A stretch of 64,000 nucleotides of DNA, taken from Planctomycetaceae bacterium (GTDB taxonomy: Bacteria; Planctomycetota; Planctomycetia; Planctomycetales; Planctomycetaceae). Of the stretch, positions 25,712-34,754 are shown piece after piece. Every line of letters begins with the position of its first letter. Within the stretch, counting starts at the first letter, position 1. The stretch spans positions 119,466-183,465 of the forward strand of contig JAWKUA010000016.1 in assembly GCA_041398785.1 (NCBI GenBank), in the 5' to 3' direction. The position numbers and the translations under genes are program-made. A model generated the notes under the pieces. It was not told the DNA's origin and made no database searches. It saw only the letters and a program-made list of their open reading frames with translations.

Positions 25712-26977
25712 ATGCACTGCACACCACTCGGCTTGGCTCCGTCCTTCGGCTTTGGCGACAGAATCGGCCTTGCGACACCCGGCCACGTCGAAGCCATGAA
25801 TCGCGCCGGCGGCGGAATCGAAGCCATCTATCCGCAGCAGTCGATTCGCGAAATGACGCGCACCAAACGCACGGCAAAACAGGTCATGGACGATGCTCTG
25901 AACGGTGCAGTCGCGGCCGGCTGGTCCCGCGCCATTGGAGCGGATGCGGATCACCTGAAGACACCGGACGATGTCGACGCGACCTCCGCTGTCGGATTCA
26001 CGTTCTTCACGATTGATCCATCAGACGACGTTGACCAGGCCGCCGACGACTACAGCGAAGCCACAGTCCGTGAGAAGTTCTCCGCGGTCCGAGAACTGTG
26101 TCGCTGGTGCGACAGCTATCTCGGCACCACCGTATCGATTTCGGCCGACACAGTCATCGAGTTGACTGAACAGGTCTGCATGCGCGCCGCGGTGAAATAC
26201 GGTCGAGCTCTGGCTCGAGCGCTGAACATGGGAGAATACATCCGGTCCGTTCACGAAAAGCTCGGCCGCGATTATGAGATCGAATTGTCCGTCGATGAGA
26301 CAGAACAGCCTACGACACTCGCCGAACACTACATCATTGCGGATCAGTGCCTGCAGGGCGGAATGAAGCTGGTGAGTCTGGCACCCCGATTTATTGGCGA
26401 ATTGGAAAAAGGTGTCGACTACAAGGGCGACCTGGCCGCACTCGAAGCGTCGCTGGCCCGGCACGCCGCGATCGCGGAACGACTGGGCGGATACAAGCTG
26501 AGTCTTCATTCCGGTTCGGACAAGCTTTCGATGTATGGTCTGCTTGCCCGGCAAACGAAGGGACGATTTCACGTCAAAACCGCAGGCACCAGCTACCTGG
26601 AAGCACTGCGAGTTGTTGCTCGCCATGACGAGGCACTGTTCCGCGAAATTATTGATTTCGGCCGGTCGCGTTACGACATCGACAAAGCCACATATCACGT
26701 TTCCGCGACAACCGATTCCGCCCCGGCTCCGGCAGTCGTCAGCAGCGTGCAGGAACTTGAACTGGAGTACCTGGAACTCTGGAGCGAAGTTCCGGAAGGC
26801 CGCGGATTTACAAAGCCCGGACGTCAGCTTCTTCACTGCACGTTCGGATCGACGCTGACCGACGCAAAGCTGGGTCCGGCTGTCCGATCGGTGCTGGAAA
26901 CTCATCCGGATACGTACACGGAAGTTCTGGCCGACCACTTTGAACGCCACCTGCGAGCTTTGCAGAACGGCATGTAG
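25712..26977 (+). CDS. Tagaturonate epimerase-like protein (UxaE family)
   Basis: 421 aa. The N-terminal MHCTPLGLAPSFGFGDRIG and the central YKLSLHSGSDKLSMYGLLAR, FHVKTAGTSYLEALR match my recollection of the tagaturonate/fructuronate epimerase family, which interconverts keto-uronates in hexuronate catabolism. A TIM-barrel-like architecture with metal-binding His and Asp residues (SADT, HSGSDK) is plausible. Start ATG at 25712 is preferred over an upstream TTG at 25670. No uronate transporter, isomerase or reductase is next to it; neighbours are a helicase and an aminotransferase, so the exact sugar acid substrate is open. Confidence 0.6.
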   Translation: MHCTPLGLAPSFGFGDRIGLATPGHVEAMNRAGGGIEAIYPQQSIREMTRTKRTAKQVMDDALNGAVAAGWSRAIGADADHLKTPDDVDATSAVGFTFFTIDPSDDVDQAADDYSEATVREKFSAVRELCRWCDSYLGTTVSISADTVIELTEQVCMRAAVKYGRALARALNMGEYIRSVHEKLGRDYEIELSVDETEQPTTLAEHYIIADQCLQGGMKLVSLAPRFIGELEKGVDYKGDLAALEASLARHAAIAERLGGYKLSLHSGSDKLSMYGLLARQTKGRFHVKTAGTSYLEALRVVARHDEALFREIIDFGRSRYDIDKATYHVSATTDSAPAPAVVSSVQELELEYLELWSEVPEGRGFTKPGRQLLHCTFGSTLTDAKLGPAVRSVLETHPDTYTEVLADHFERHLRALQNGM

Positions 26978-26997
26978 GCTGCAACCGCCCCACGTTC

Positions 26998-28161
26998 ATG
27001 AAGTCCATCTATCTCGACAACGCGGCGACGAGTTTCCCGAAGCCGGAATGTGTCTATGAAGCCGTGGATGCCTGTCTGCGCGGCGGTGGTTCGGCATTCG
27101 GAAGGGGAAGCCACTCGGGGACCGACGCAGCGGGACGACTGGTCGCGCAGTGTCGGCAGCGCGTCGCGCGCGTAATTGATGCCGAAAGTCCGGAGCAGGT
27201 CGCCTTCACATTCAATTGCACCGACGGCCTGAATCTGCTGTTGCGGGGATTGCTGCGGCCCGGCGACCGCGTTGTCACGACGACGCTGGAACACAATTCG
27301 GTGCTGAGGCCGCTGGAGCAGCTTCGATCGGAATTCGAACTCGACGTCCAGCACATCGACTTCGATCCGGGAACAGGAATCGTCGACGTTGCGTCGCTGG
27401 AGTCAGCCCTGGAAAAGCCGACTCGCCTGGTTGTCATCAACCACGCTTCCAACGTCACCGGTACCGTCCAGCCGATCGCCGACATCACGCGCGCGGCTCG
27501 CAAAACCGGAGCACTCGTACTGCTGGACGCCGCTCAGACGGCGGGTCACCTGCCGTTCAGCGTGCGCGAGCTGCGGGTGGATCTGCTGGCCGCGGCGGGA
27601 CATAAGGGTATGCTAGGGCCGCTGGGGACCGGCTTTGTCTATCTTCGGACGGGACTGCAGAGCGAGCTTCGGCCCGTGCGGTGCGGCGGCACCGGCACCA
27701 GCAGCGAATCGATTCTTCAGCCCGACGCGATGCCCGCAAAGCTGGAAAGCGGCAACCTGAATGTCCCGGGTATCGCCGGACTAAACGCGGCCGCGGAATG
27801 GATCCTGAACGAAACCGTGACCGCTTTGCACCAGCGCCTCGAGATTCTGACTCACAGCCTGAAGTCAGCACTGCAGAAGATTCCGGACGTGACGATCTAT
27901 GCCGCGGAACAGTCTTCCAGCGTCGGGATCGTTTCGCTGAACATTGGCAGCCTGGATTGCCGGGACGTCGCGGTGATGCTGGACCAGTCGGCCGGCGTCC
28001 AGTGTCGAGCCGGCCTGCATTGTGCTCCGCTGGTGCATCGGACGCTGGGGACCTTCGATCGGGGCGGCACCATTCGGCTCAGCCCCGGGCCGTTCACGAG
28101 TGAGAACGAGATCGCCGCCGTGGTGGAGGCCATTGACAGGATTGCCGCGTCATTCCGTTGA
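26998..28161 (+). CDS. Cysteine desulfurase-like class V aminotransferase
   Basis: 387 aa PLP enzyme of the cysteine desulfurase/selenocysteine lyase group, cytoplasmic. Landmarks: YLDNAATSFPKPECV at the N-terminus, RVVTTTLEHNSVLRPLEQL, NHASNVTGTVQPIADI, LLDAAQTAGHLPF, and AAAGHKGMLGPLGTGF, where the Lys binds PLP. The C-terminal loop contains VQCRAGLHCAPLVHRTLG, with a Cys in the position of the catalytic cysteine. It most resembles the subgroup of stand-alone family proteins rather than IscS or SufS, and no Fe-S scaffold gene is adjacent. It follows the UxaE-like gene by 20 bases and precedes a phosphoesterase gene, so it is probably in an operon. Confidence 0.88.
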   Translation: MKSIYLDNAATSFPKPECVYEAVDACLRGGGSAFGRGSHSGTDAAGRLVAQCRQRVARVIDAESPEQVAFTFNCTDGLNLLLRGLLRPGDRVVTTTLEHNSVLRPLEQLRSEFELDVQHIDFDPGTGIVDVASLESALEKPTRLVVINHASNVTGTVQPIADITRAARKTGALVLLDAAQTAGHLPFSVRELRVDLLAAAGHKGMLGPLGTGFVYLRTGLQSELRPVRCGGTGTSSESILQPDAMPAKLESGNLNVPGIAGLNAAAEWILNETVTALHQRLEILTHSLKSALQKIPDVTIYAAEQSSSVGIVSLNIGSLDCRDVAVMLDQSAGVQCRAGLHCAPLVHRTLGTFDRGGTIRLSPGPFTSENEIAAVVEAIDRIAASFR

Positions 28162-28213
28162 CGCGCCACTGGATTCGTGGGAGAAGTTGTGCCGGAAGGA
28201 AAGGGTGGCGTTG

Positions 28214-28927
28214 ATGAGAATACTCCTGCTGGCGGACGTTCACGCGAACTGGCCGGCGCTGTCTGCAATCGATGAATCCTTCGACGCGTGCTTTTTTCTG
28301 GGTGACGCCGTTGACTACGCGACCGATCCGGCGCCCTGCATTGAATGGCTGCAGAAGTATGCCAGCGTCTCCGTGCGGGGAAATCATGACCATTCCGTGG
28401 CTCAGCGAGTCACGATGCGGCCGGCGGGGACGTTTCGCCGAATCGCGGCAGCCATGCGACCACAGCACTTCCGGGCGCTTAACGACGAACACCTGACGTG
28501 GCTCGCCCGGATGCCGGTAACTCAGCACCTTTCAGACGGCCGGCACAGTTATCTGCTGGTCCACGCATCACCGCGGGACCCGATGGACGAATATGTGCCG
28601 GATGTTGTCGAACAGTGGGCTCAGCGGCTGGAACACGTCGACGTCGATTTCGTGTGCGTTGGCCACACGCACGTGCCCATGCACCTTCGGCTGGAGCGCA
28701 CTCAGGTAATCAATCCCGGCAGCGTCGGACAGCCGCGCGACGGCGACCCGCGAGCCGCCTACGCGATTATCGAGAATGGAAAAGTCGAATTCCGCCGAGT
28801 CGCGTACGACGTCGACCGGACGATCGACCACATGCGGAAATCCGGCATCGAGGACGACATTATCGACATCGCCGAATCCGTGCTGCGAACCGGCGGCCGG
28901 CAGACCGTCACAGACCCGGTGGACTGA
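28214..28927 (+). CDS. Calcineurin-like metallophosphoesterase (YfcE/MJ0936-like)
   Basis: 237 aa. All metallophosphatase motifs are present in order: ILLLADVHANWPAL (DxH), CFFLGDAVDYATDP (GD), SVRGNHDHSV (GNHD), LLVHASPRDP (H) and VCVGHTHVPMHL (GHxH). A dinuclear metal site and phosphodiesterase activity are expected; small phosphodiester model substrates are cleaved by relatives, and the natural substrate is unknown. ATG at 28214 (MRILLLADVHANW) is chosen; AAGG lies about nine bases upstream. The gene is 52 bases after the desulfurase-like gene and may be co-transcribed. Confidence 0.9.
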   Translation: MRILLLADVHANWPALSAIDESFDACFFLGDAVDYATDPAPCIEWLQKYASVSVRGNHDHSVAQRVTMRPAGTFRRIAAAMRPQHFRALNDEHLTWLARMPVTQHLSDGRHSYLLVHASPRDPMDEYVPDVVEQWAQRLEHVDVDFVCVGHTHVPMHLRLERTQVINPGSVGQPRDGDPRAAYAIIENGKVEFRRVAYDVDRTIDHMRKSGIEDDIIDIAESVLRTGGRQTVTDPVD

Positions 28928-29102
28928 AAAACGCCGGCGCGGCGACGGGAATTCTCCGGACTTGCCGCCGACGAGCTGCGATCAGGCTGGAAATTCCGAG
29001 ACACGGCGACTAATCTGCCCGCCGTTCAAGCTGCGCACAGTCGGACATGTCTGCCGCTGTCGACGCAGGTTTCCTGTGAAAAACTGTTTACGCAAAGAAT
29101 CC

Positions 29103-29375
29103 ATGCCTAACACAGCAGCGGCAACCAAGTATCTTCGGCACAGCCAGAAAACGCGTCTTCGAAACCGTTCTCAGCGATCTGAGTTGCGAGGGCGACTCAA
29201 GAAATTTCGCGAACTGATGGCCGGAACGCCGACTCAGGAAGAGGCGGACAAGGCATTTTCCGCGATGTGCAAGGCTCTGGACCAGGCGGCCGCAAAGCGC
29301 CTGATTCACAAGAACGCCTCGTCCCGCACGAAATCGCGTCTGGCAGCCCTGAAGAAGAAGGTGTTTGTAAAGTAG
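29103..29375 (+). CDS. rpsT: 30S ribosomal protein S20
   Basis: 90 aa basic helical protein that binds 16S rRNA early in 30S assembly. It starts MPNTAAATKYLRHSQKTRLR, and the C-terminal signature AAAKRLIHKNASSRTKSRL matches S20. The frame is open upstream but only the ATG at 29103 gives the family N-terminus. Stand-alone gene with a strong terminator 34 bases after the stop. S20 genes are often single and autoregulated; no leader structure was recognised here. Confidence 0.96.
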   Translation: MPNTAAATKYLRHSQKTRLRNRSQRSELRGRLKKFRELMAGTPTQEEADKAFSAMCKALDQAAAKRLIHKNASSRTKSRLAALKKKVFVK

Positions 29376-29408
29376 CTGCCGTTCACTTCGGCGAAGTCAG
29401 AAATATGC

Positions 29409-29444
29409 AAATGGCTGCGGATCATCCGCAGCCATTTTTGTTTG
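29409..29444 (+). terminator. Intrinsic terminator of rpsT
   Basis: Perfect 13-bp stem (29409-29421 with 29425-29437, aaatggctgcgga and its complement) closed by a 3-base loop and followed by a T-rich tail (29435-29443). It is a strong Rho-independent terminator. Confidence 0.95.
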
Positions 29445-29644
29445 CGCATCCCCGTTGCAGTTCATAGCCGGCATTTGCACGCGAACTTTCCGACAGCTCC
29501 CTTTGCACGGCCGCGCAAACAAGTGACGATACGGGCATTGCAGCAATAATTGGTGAACGCCGCGTCGACGGAAGCCGCCGATATGGCGACTCCCGCAGAT
29601 TCGACAGTGCCACTTCCTTTCCGGCGCCAGGGAACCTGACCAGC

Positions 29645-31474
29645 GTGATCGCACCTTCCAACATCGTGATTCGTTTCCCGGCCTGGCCGATTTGCGCCGC
29701 GTTCACCATGCTGCTGACCAATCCGGCGTCGCTGGCGGAACACCCGATTTCCGTCACGGAGGCGCAGGTCTTTGTGACGCAGACAGCCGCCCGGATTCGA
29801 ATTCAGTTGTTTGCGGAAGATCTGTACCTGTTCGACAACCTGGAGGCCGACGAATCCGACGTCCTGTCGCCCGACCAGCTTCGTCTCGGGCTGGAACAGC
29901 ACAGGCAGTTTCTTCTGGAGAAGGTGACCCTGCGAGACGCGAAAGGAGAACTCATCCGCGGCCAGGTCACCGACGTGCGCCCGTTTGAAATCCCGGCGGA
30001 CGGGATATCCGTCGACGATCTGATGCTTCATACGGCGACATATGAACTGGAGTTTCCGTTCGACGAGCCTCCGGAATTCCTGACGCTGCAGCAGGATATC
30101 AGTGATGCCAACTTCATCTATCCGTCCGAAATGAAGCTGGCGCTGCACCAGTCCGGCACCGACATGACATACACCGACACGCTGAAACCAGGGGCACCCG
30201 TGACGCTTCGGTTCGACTGGGATCAGGAATCGCTGCCCGAAGATGCCACTGACGAAGACTGGAAGAAATGGTTTGAGCAGCAGCGGGAGGAAACACTGGG
30301 CATCACCAGTTACAGCAGTGTGTACTCCTTCATCTACGTGGAACCGGCGGAAGTGCGGCATGAGATCCTGATCCCGCTGGCAAATCTGAAGACGGTATTG
30401 CCGATGCAGCATTCCGATCCGGCATTCATCGAGATCGCGGAACAGGATGCCGTTCGCGAACTGATTCGCCAGTGGCTGACCGACGTGAACCCCGTGACGA
30501 TCAACGGAAAGGCGGTGGCACCGGACTTTTCGCGCATCGACTTCTTCGGCCTGGACCTGAAGGATTTCGCGCGGCAGGCGCAGGCGCGCCGCGTCAGTCT
30601 GGCCAGCGGCCGCGTGGGAATCATCCTGACGTATCCCGTCCCGGACGATGTCGTTCGCGAAGTGGCGCTGACGTGGGACAAGTTCCACTCCTCGATTCGA
30701 AAAGTGCAGTCCGTTGTCTTCACGTATCCGGACGGATTGCAGAAGTTTGAGTTCTCGCGGTTCAACGCCGCGGACGAAAATGTGTTTCACTGGTCTGCGA
30801 AAGCTGACGATCTGCCGCAGCCGGCGGGCGCCGTTCCGGCGAGTATTCCGCCACCGCCGACGCTGACTGTACCCGTGGTGAGCGTGGCGTTGCTTCCGTT
30901 AGCGCTGTTGCTGGCAATTCGGGCCGGCTGGTGCCGACGATTGTCTGTGGTTGTGCTGGTCACCGCGGCACTGTGCTGGCCGCTGGGGCAGCGTCAGATC
31001 GCCGACCCGTTTCGGCAGCCTCCGCCGATCGCGGCGGGTGAAGCCGATGACGTCTTTCGGCAACTGCACCGCGGGACGATGCGGGCGATGGATTTCGGAA
31101 CCGAAGACCGCATCTACGACGTACTGCGACAGACCGTGGACGGAACTTTGCTGGAAGACATCTACCTGCAGCTTCGCAATGCCATGCAGATGCGCGAACA
31201 GGGCGGCGCCGTGGCTCGCGTGCGCGACGTCAACTACCTGGACGGAGGTATTGTCGCGGACAACAATGCTGCCGCTGACTGGCCGGCGTTCCGGTATCGC
31301 AGCACGTGGACTCTGTCGGGAACGGTCGAACACTGGGGCCATATTCACGAACGCGAAAATCGGTTCGAAGCCGTATTCCGCATCGAGCCGCGAAACGGAG
31401 AATGGAAAATCACCGGCATGCAGATCTCCGATCAGCAAAACTTGGCGTCTCGCACGAAGCTGCGACGCTTCTGA
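29645..31474 (+). CDS. Secreted/membrane protein of unknown function with one internal membrane helix
   Basis: 609 aa. The N-terminus (FPAWPICAAFTMLLTNPASLAEH) looks like a signal peptide. Residues 35-390 form a large, probably extracytoplasmic beta-rich region (TEAQVFVTQTAARIRIQLF, ATYELEFPFDEPPEF). A proline-rich hinge near residue 400 (PASIPPPPTLTVP) leads to one or two hydrophobic helices at about 410-445 (VVSVALLPLALLLAIRAG and SVVVLVTAALCWPLG). The last 150 residues are soluble. No enzyme motif was recognised. Length, layout and composition fit planctomycete-specific envelope proteins. The ATG at 29645 is preceded by no strong ribosome binding site. Confidence 0.6.
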   Translation: MIAPSNIVIRFPAWPICAAFTMLLTNPASLAEHPISVTEAQVFVTQTAARIRIQLFAEDLYLFDNLEADESDVLSPDQLRLGLEQHRQFLLEKVTLRDAKGELIRGQVTDVRPFEIPADGISVDDLMLHTATYELEFPFDEPPEFLTLQQDISDANFIYPSEMKLALHQSGTDMTYTDTLKPGAPVTLRFDWDQESLPEDATDEDWKKWFEQQREETLGITSYSSVYSFIYVEPAEVRHEILIPLANLKTVLPMQHSDPAFIEIAEQDAVRELIRQWLTDVNPVTINGKAVAPDFSRIDFFGLDLKDFARQAQARRVSLASGRVGIILTYPVPDDVVREVALTWDKFHSSIRKVQSVVFTYPDGLQKFEFSRFNAADENVFHWSAKADDLPQPAGAVPASIPPPPTLTVPVVSVALLPLALLLAIRAGWCRRLSVVVLVTAALCWPLGQRQIADPFRQPPPIAAGEADDVFRQLHRGTMRAMDFGTEDRIYDVLRQTVDGTLLEDIYLQLRNAMQMREQGGAVARVRDVNYLDGGIVADNNAAADWPAFRYRSTWTLSGTVEHWGHIHERENRFEAVFRIEPRNGEWKITGMQISDQQNLASRTKLRRF

Positions 31475-31681
31475 CGCGGTGAGATCTGCCGGGGCGGCAG
31501 GCGTCAGACCGCAATCGCGGCCGGCAACTTGTTCCCGCGGCGTCCGGCCCGCTTGTGACAAGTCACGGAAGTTTTGCCGCGCGGCAGATATGATTCAACG
31601 GCATCTTGACTGCGAATCGTGTGACGCGACGTGCGATCGCGGTTGCGATCAATCATTTTTCCCGCTTCGGAGTACCGGCAC

Positions 31682-32302
31682 GTGCCACGTTCAAGCGTCT
31701 TGTCGTCGGCTGGCTGTGCCGTGTTGTGGATCGCCGCCGCCTGGGGAATTCTGAAGTCGGAGCCGCTTGTGGCAGCGGTCGTCGGTTCAAATCACGCCAT
31801 TTGTGGCAGCTGGGGCTGCGGACCTCCGACGTCGTCGCTAATCGTCTGGAACACGTTCGTCGCGATGTCGCTGTTCACGATCGTCTGGCTGGCTCAGGCC
31901 CGACGGCCGGCGACCACACGACGCTGGTCGGCGGCCGTGGCATGGATTATCGCTGCGAGTGTTGTGGCCGCAATCGGCATCCACACGGCGATGTGGTGGT
32001 CGTCGGCGAGTGAGTTCGGCCGATCGTTCCTATGGCAGCGTGTGCTGTTCGCGATGGTCGCCTTTCCCGATTTGCCGGCGATACCGCTTGTCAGCGCCGC
32101 CGGCTTTCTTTGCTGGCTGACGCGCTTCCGCCGAATACCGCGACAGCACGGAGATTCGCCGCACGGTGTCACAGCAGCGTCACCACATACGGCCGCCGAG
32201 CACACTCATGGATCACTCGCGGATCAGCACCTTCGACCCGACTCCCAGCAGATCGAAGACTTCGGCAATGTCGCCGTCCGCAAGGTGAATGCACCCTCGT
32301 GA
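31682..32302 (+). CDS. Small polytopic membrane protein of unknown function
   Basis: 206 aa with four predicted membrane helices: VLSSAGCAVLWIAAAWG, LIVWNTFVAMSLFTIVWLA, AVAWIIAASVVAAIGIHT and IPLVSAAGFLCWLTRF. A conserved-looking CGSWGCGPP loop lies between helices 1 and 2. GTG at 31682 is chosen over a further-upstream GTG at 31631 because CGGAG precedes it. The His-rich, charged C-terminus overlaps the 3' end of the convergent L,D-transpeptidase gene by 90 bases, so the true stop or a frameshift near the end should be viewed with caution. No family recognised. Confidence 0.5.
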   Translation: MPRSSVLSSAGCAVLWIAAAWGILKSEPLVAAVVGSNHAICGSWGCGPPTSSLIVWNTFVAMSLFTIVWLAQARRPATTRRWSAAVAWIIAASVVAAIGIHTAMWWSSASEFGRSFLWQRVLFAMVAFPDLPAIPLVSAAGFLCWLTRFRRIPRQHGDSPHGVTAASPHTAAEHTHGSLADQHLRPDSQQIEDFGNVAVRKVNAPS

Positions 32303-33445
32303 AACAGCGCGGCCGATGGAATCCGGATCAATTGTGCCGTGAATGCCGATGTGATTCCCGAGCCCCAGCCAGTATTCGCCCAGTGGGTTTGACGGATCAT
32401 CGGCATCGATCGTGCCGCCGTCCGGATCGTACCATGTGGGGTTCTCCAGCCGGCTTTCGACGACGAATTCACCCTTGGGAGTTCGGCCGTCGAGTCCCGT
32501 TCCAATGCGATAGCGGTGGACGTACCAGCCGTGAGAGTGAATGGTCAGCTCAAAACGGCTGAGTTCCACAATGGCTCCAAATGGTCCCTTCAGTACCTTG
32601 AGCTGCTGGCCGGCCTGGAGATTTTTCGGCGATGTCCGGTTCAGCCTGGCCAGATATTGCCAGGGAAGATTGTGTGCTCTGGCGATGGAATCAAGTGTTT
32701 CGCCGGCTTCCACAAAATACGGTTCCGCGAAGTGCCGTTTGGGGTTGGCATAGATCTCCGCCGCGGTGAATTCAATCCGCTCCGCCAGCAATGGGCGAAG
32801 CTCCGGATGTTTTAGATAAAGCTGCGAAAGCTGGTGGTGAGCCTTCAGGATGTCGGAATTGCTGTTGGCCTGAATCAGCAGGTCGACCTGCTTCAATGCC
32901 GCCGCAACCTCAGGCGGCAGCACCTGAGGTTCCGGTGATTTGGCAACCTCTTCGAACACCGGAAATTCAACGTCAGACGCGGATGAATCGTCCTGCAGTT
33001 CCAGTGCTGCAGGGCGGAAGTTTGCGTCGGAAATGACCTCGCCCGAAGTCATGTCGGCGAAATCCGGCGGAGTCAGATCCCGGGCGGCCGGTCGCCCGGT
33101 CGCCGAAGTCCCCGAGCGGTCGTTGCGCAGGTCGCTGTCAAATTCCGGAAACGTGAATTCGATGGGTTCCTGCTGCGCCGCAATGGCACTCAACAGCGGA
33201 TCGTCGTCGTCAGGTTCCTCCCGAAACGGGTTGCCGTCGGAACGATGGTCAATGATGGCGTCCCATTGTTGCGGGACGAGCGGCTCGTCCACGGAAAGGT
33301 CGGTGTCGGTTTCGACGCGGCCTGTTTCAACCGGCAGAAACTGCGGAAATACGTCAAAATGCCAGGCAGCGATTCCGGCAGCGACCGCAACCGCCAGCCA
33401 TACGCGGATGGGTCGTTTCGGCTGTTGATAGGCAAAGGGTTCCAT
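32213..33445 (-). CDS. LysM-containing L,D-transpeptidase (ErfK/YbiS/YcfS type)
   Basis: 410 aa periplasmic enzyme that cross-links peptidoglycan stems or attaches protein to them. A membrane anchor is at residues 13-30 (IRVWLAVAVAAGIAAWHF). A long acidic linker follows (residues 45-230). A LysM domain is near 255-300 (YFVEAGETLDSIARAHNLP, LARLNRTSPKNLQAGQQL). The YkuD catalytic domain occupies about 305-410 and ends with IGIHGTIDPDSIGRAVSRGCIHL, where His and the nucleophilic Cys in SRGCIHL are intact. ATG at 33445 (MEPFAYQQPKRPIRVW) is chosen since it directly precedes the anchor. That a planctomycete has this enzyme fits the presence of peptidoglycan in the phylum. Confidence 0.9.
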   Translation of the reverse strand: MEPFAYQQPKRPIRVWLAVAVAAGIAAWHFDVFPQFLPVETGRVETDTDLSVDEPLVPQQWDAIIDHRSDGNPFREEPDDDDPLLSAIAAQQEPIEFTFPEFDSDLRNDRSGTSATGRPAARDLTPPDFADMTSGEVISDANFRPAALELQDDSSASDVEFPVFEEVAKSPEPQVLPPEVAAALKQVDLLIQANSNSDILKAHHQLSQLYLKHPELRPLLAERIEFTAAEIYANPKRHFAEPYFVEAGETLDSIARAHNLPWQYLARLNRTSPKNLQAGQQLKVLKGPFGAIVELSRFELTIHSHGWYVHRYRIGTGLDGRTPKGEFVVESRLENPTWYDPDGGTIDADDPSNPLGEYWLGLGNHIGIHGTIDPDSIGRAVSRGCIHLADGDIAEVFDLLGVGSKVLIRE

Positions 33446-33532
33446 CGTCCGTGATCCCCTGGTTCCGATCCATGATTCAGGCGAAGCCGTATTGTGCCAA
33501 AGCACTCAAATTGCGGCTACCGGAATTCCTCG

Positions 33533-34276
33533 TCACTTCCGGGCGACGGCTTCCGTCAGCCGGCCTGCAACGCGCTTCAGGGCTTCGATGGGAATGGTGT
33601 GCGGACCACGGAACGATTGAAATTCCACTTCGAAACCAGCCGCCTGCAGCATGTCGCGCAGCCATTCGGCCGGTGCAAACGGCAGCAGGGGGTCCAGAGT
33701 GCCGTGCGACTGAAAGACGGGACAGCCGGGATGCTCGGCGGCCATCCGGGTCCATTCGTCACGACACAGCAGCGTTCCGGAAAACAGCGTCAACAGTGCC
33801 GGTCGAATTCCGTGCCGCAGAGCGACGTCCGTGGCAACCATCGCTCCCTGAGAGAATCCGCCAATAACTGTTGAAGCATCGTTCAGCGCGAACGCCTGCT
33901 GCATGGCCTTCACCGCGTCGGCAAGCGACTCGGAAGCTTCCAGCAGTCCATCCGGGCGAACGTTCGTCAGTTTTTCGTAGTCGCTGGTCTGGTTGATTTC
34001 GGCAAGGCGAGCCATGTTGATCGGCCACCACGCGCGTCCACCAGGCATCCCCAGCGGCGCGAGATCAACCGGTGCCTCAGGAAACACGAAGCGACACGCC
34101 CCGGCCAATTCCGGATCTGATTCCAGCAGGAACGGACCCAGGTCCACCAGGTCATGACCCGGCGCGCCGAAGCCGTGGCAAAGGACCACCAGATGGCTCG
34201 GCGGAGTTCCTGACGGAAGCGAATCCACAACCCGGCACTGCAGGGTGCCAAACTTCTGTGTCGACCGATTGATCAT
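33533..34276 (-). CDS. Phospholipase/carboxylesterase-type serine hydrolase
   Basis: 247 aa alpha/beta-hydrolase. The oxyanion-side motif LVVLCHGFGAPGHDLVDLG and the nucleophile elbow VIGGFSQGAMVATDVAL (Ser in GFSQG) match the esterase YpfH/carboxylesterase group. The acid is probably in GTLDPLLPF and the base in RGPHTIPIEAL. No signal peptide, so cytoplasmic. Relatives hydrolyse short-chain esters or lysophospholipids; the substrate is not predictable. ATG at 34276 begins MINRSTQKFGTLQCRV. Adjacent to, and in the same direction as, the L,D-transpeptidase gene, 87 bases apart. Confidence 0.88.
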   Translation of the reverse strand: MINRSTQKFGTLQCRVVDSLPSGTPPSHLVVLCHGFGAPGHDLVDLGPFLLESDPELAGACRFVFPEAPVDLAPLGMPGGRAWWPINMARLAEINQTSDYEKLTNVRPDGLLEASESLADAVKAMQQAFALNDASTVIGGFSQGAMVATDVALRHGIRPALLTLFSGTLLCRDEWTRMAAEHPGCPVFQSHGTLDPLLPFAPAEWLRDMLQAAGFEVEFQSFRGPHTIPIEALKRVAGRLTEAVARK

Positions 34277-34619
34277 TCTCCGGGGATTCCTGTTTTAGGA
34301 TGCACACGGCACCTTCAGCGGCAGTTCAACGGGTGACTCGCCGCACATCAGCGCGGGCATGCGACCGGGTCACGGCGACAAACAGCGAACCGGGTGGCCT
34401 TCGGCGGAACTGCACGAATTTTCGGATGCTGACCGATGTATCACAGTCGGCGCCTTCCCGCAAATCCTCGCGCAGACGAAAAACGGCAGTGATTTGGGGT
34501 TGCTCCGGCCCGCCTTGTCGCCAAGAATTTTGGCACCTCTGGTTCAGGCACACGCAGCCTGATTTCGGTAGCCCGCGGCGGCAACAATTCTGCAGGTTGT
34601 CGCCAAGGGGAACTTTATT
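34277..34619. other. Intergenic region before the structured RNA unit
   Basis: No gene is supported. It should contain the promoter of the unit at 34620-34797, but no convincing -35/-10 pair was found. The 11-mer TTGTCGCCAAG occurs twice, near 34516 and at 34597. Confidence 0.35.
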
Positions 34620-34638
34620 CTAGAAAGGAGGTGGTCCG

Positions 34639-34683
34639 GTGAATGAATGCTGTAGTCCAGGTCAGGGTGGTGTCGCCACGTAA
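34639..34683 (+). CDS. 14-codon mini-ORF behind a near-perfect Shine-Dalgarno
   Basis: GTG start, 14 codons, TAA stop; two adjacent Cys codons early in the frame (MNECCSPGQ). The spacing from GGAGG (34627-34631) to the GTG is seven bases, ideal for initiation. An overlapping ATG at 34643 opens a 32-codon frame with arginine-rich, random-looking sequence and is less convincing. If the peptide is a leader, cysteine supply or ribosome stalling could be sensed, but nothing downstream shows what would be controlled. Confidence 0.35.
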   Translation: MNECCSPGQGGVAT

Positions 34684-34754
34684 CAGTCGGCGGACTGTCT
34701 CGAACGACAGCCACCGTCGCGGATCGGATCACCGGATCTGATTGCGAAACTCAG

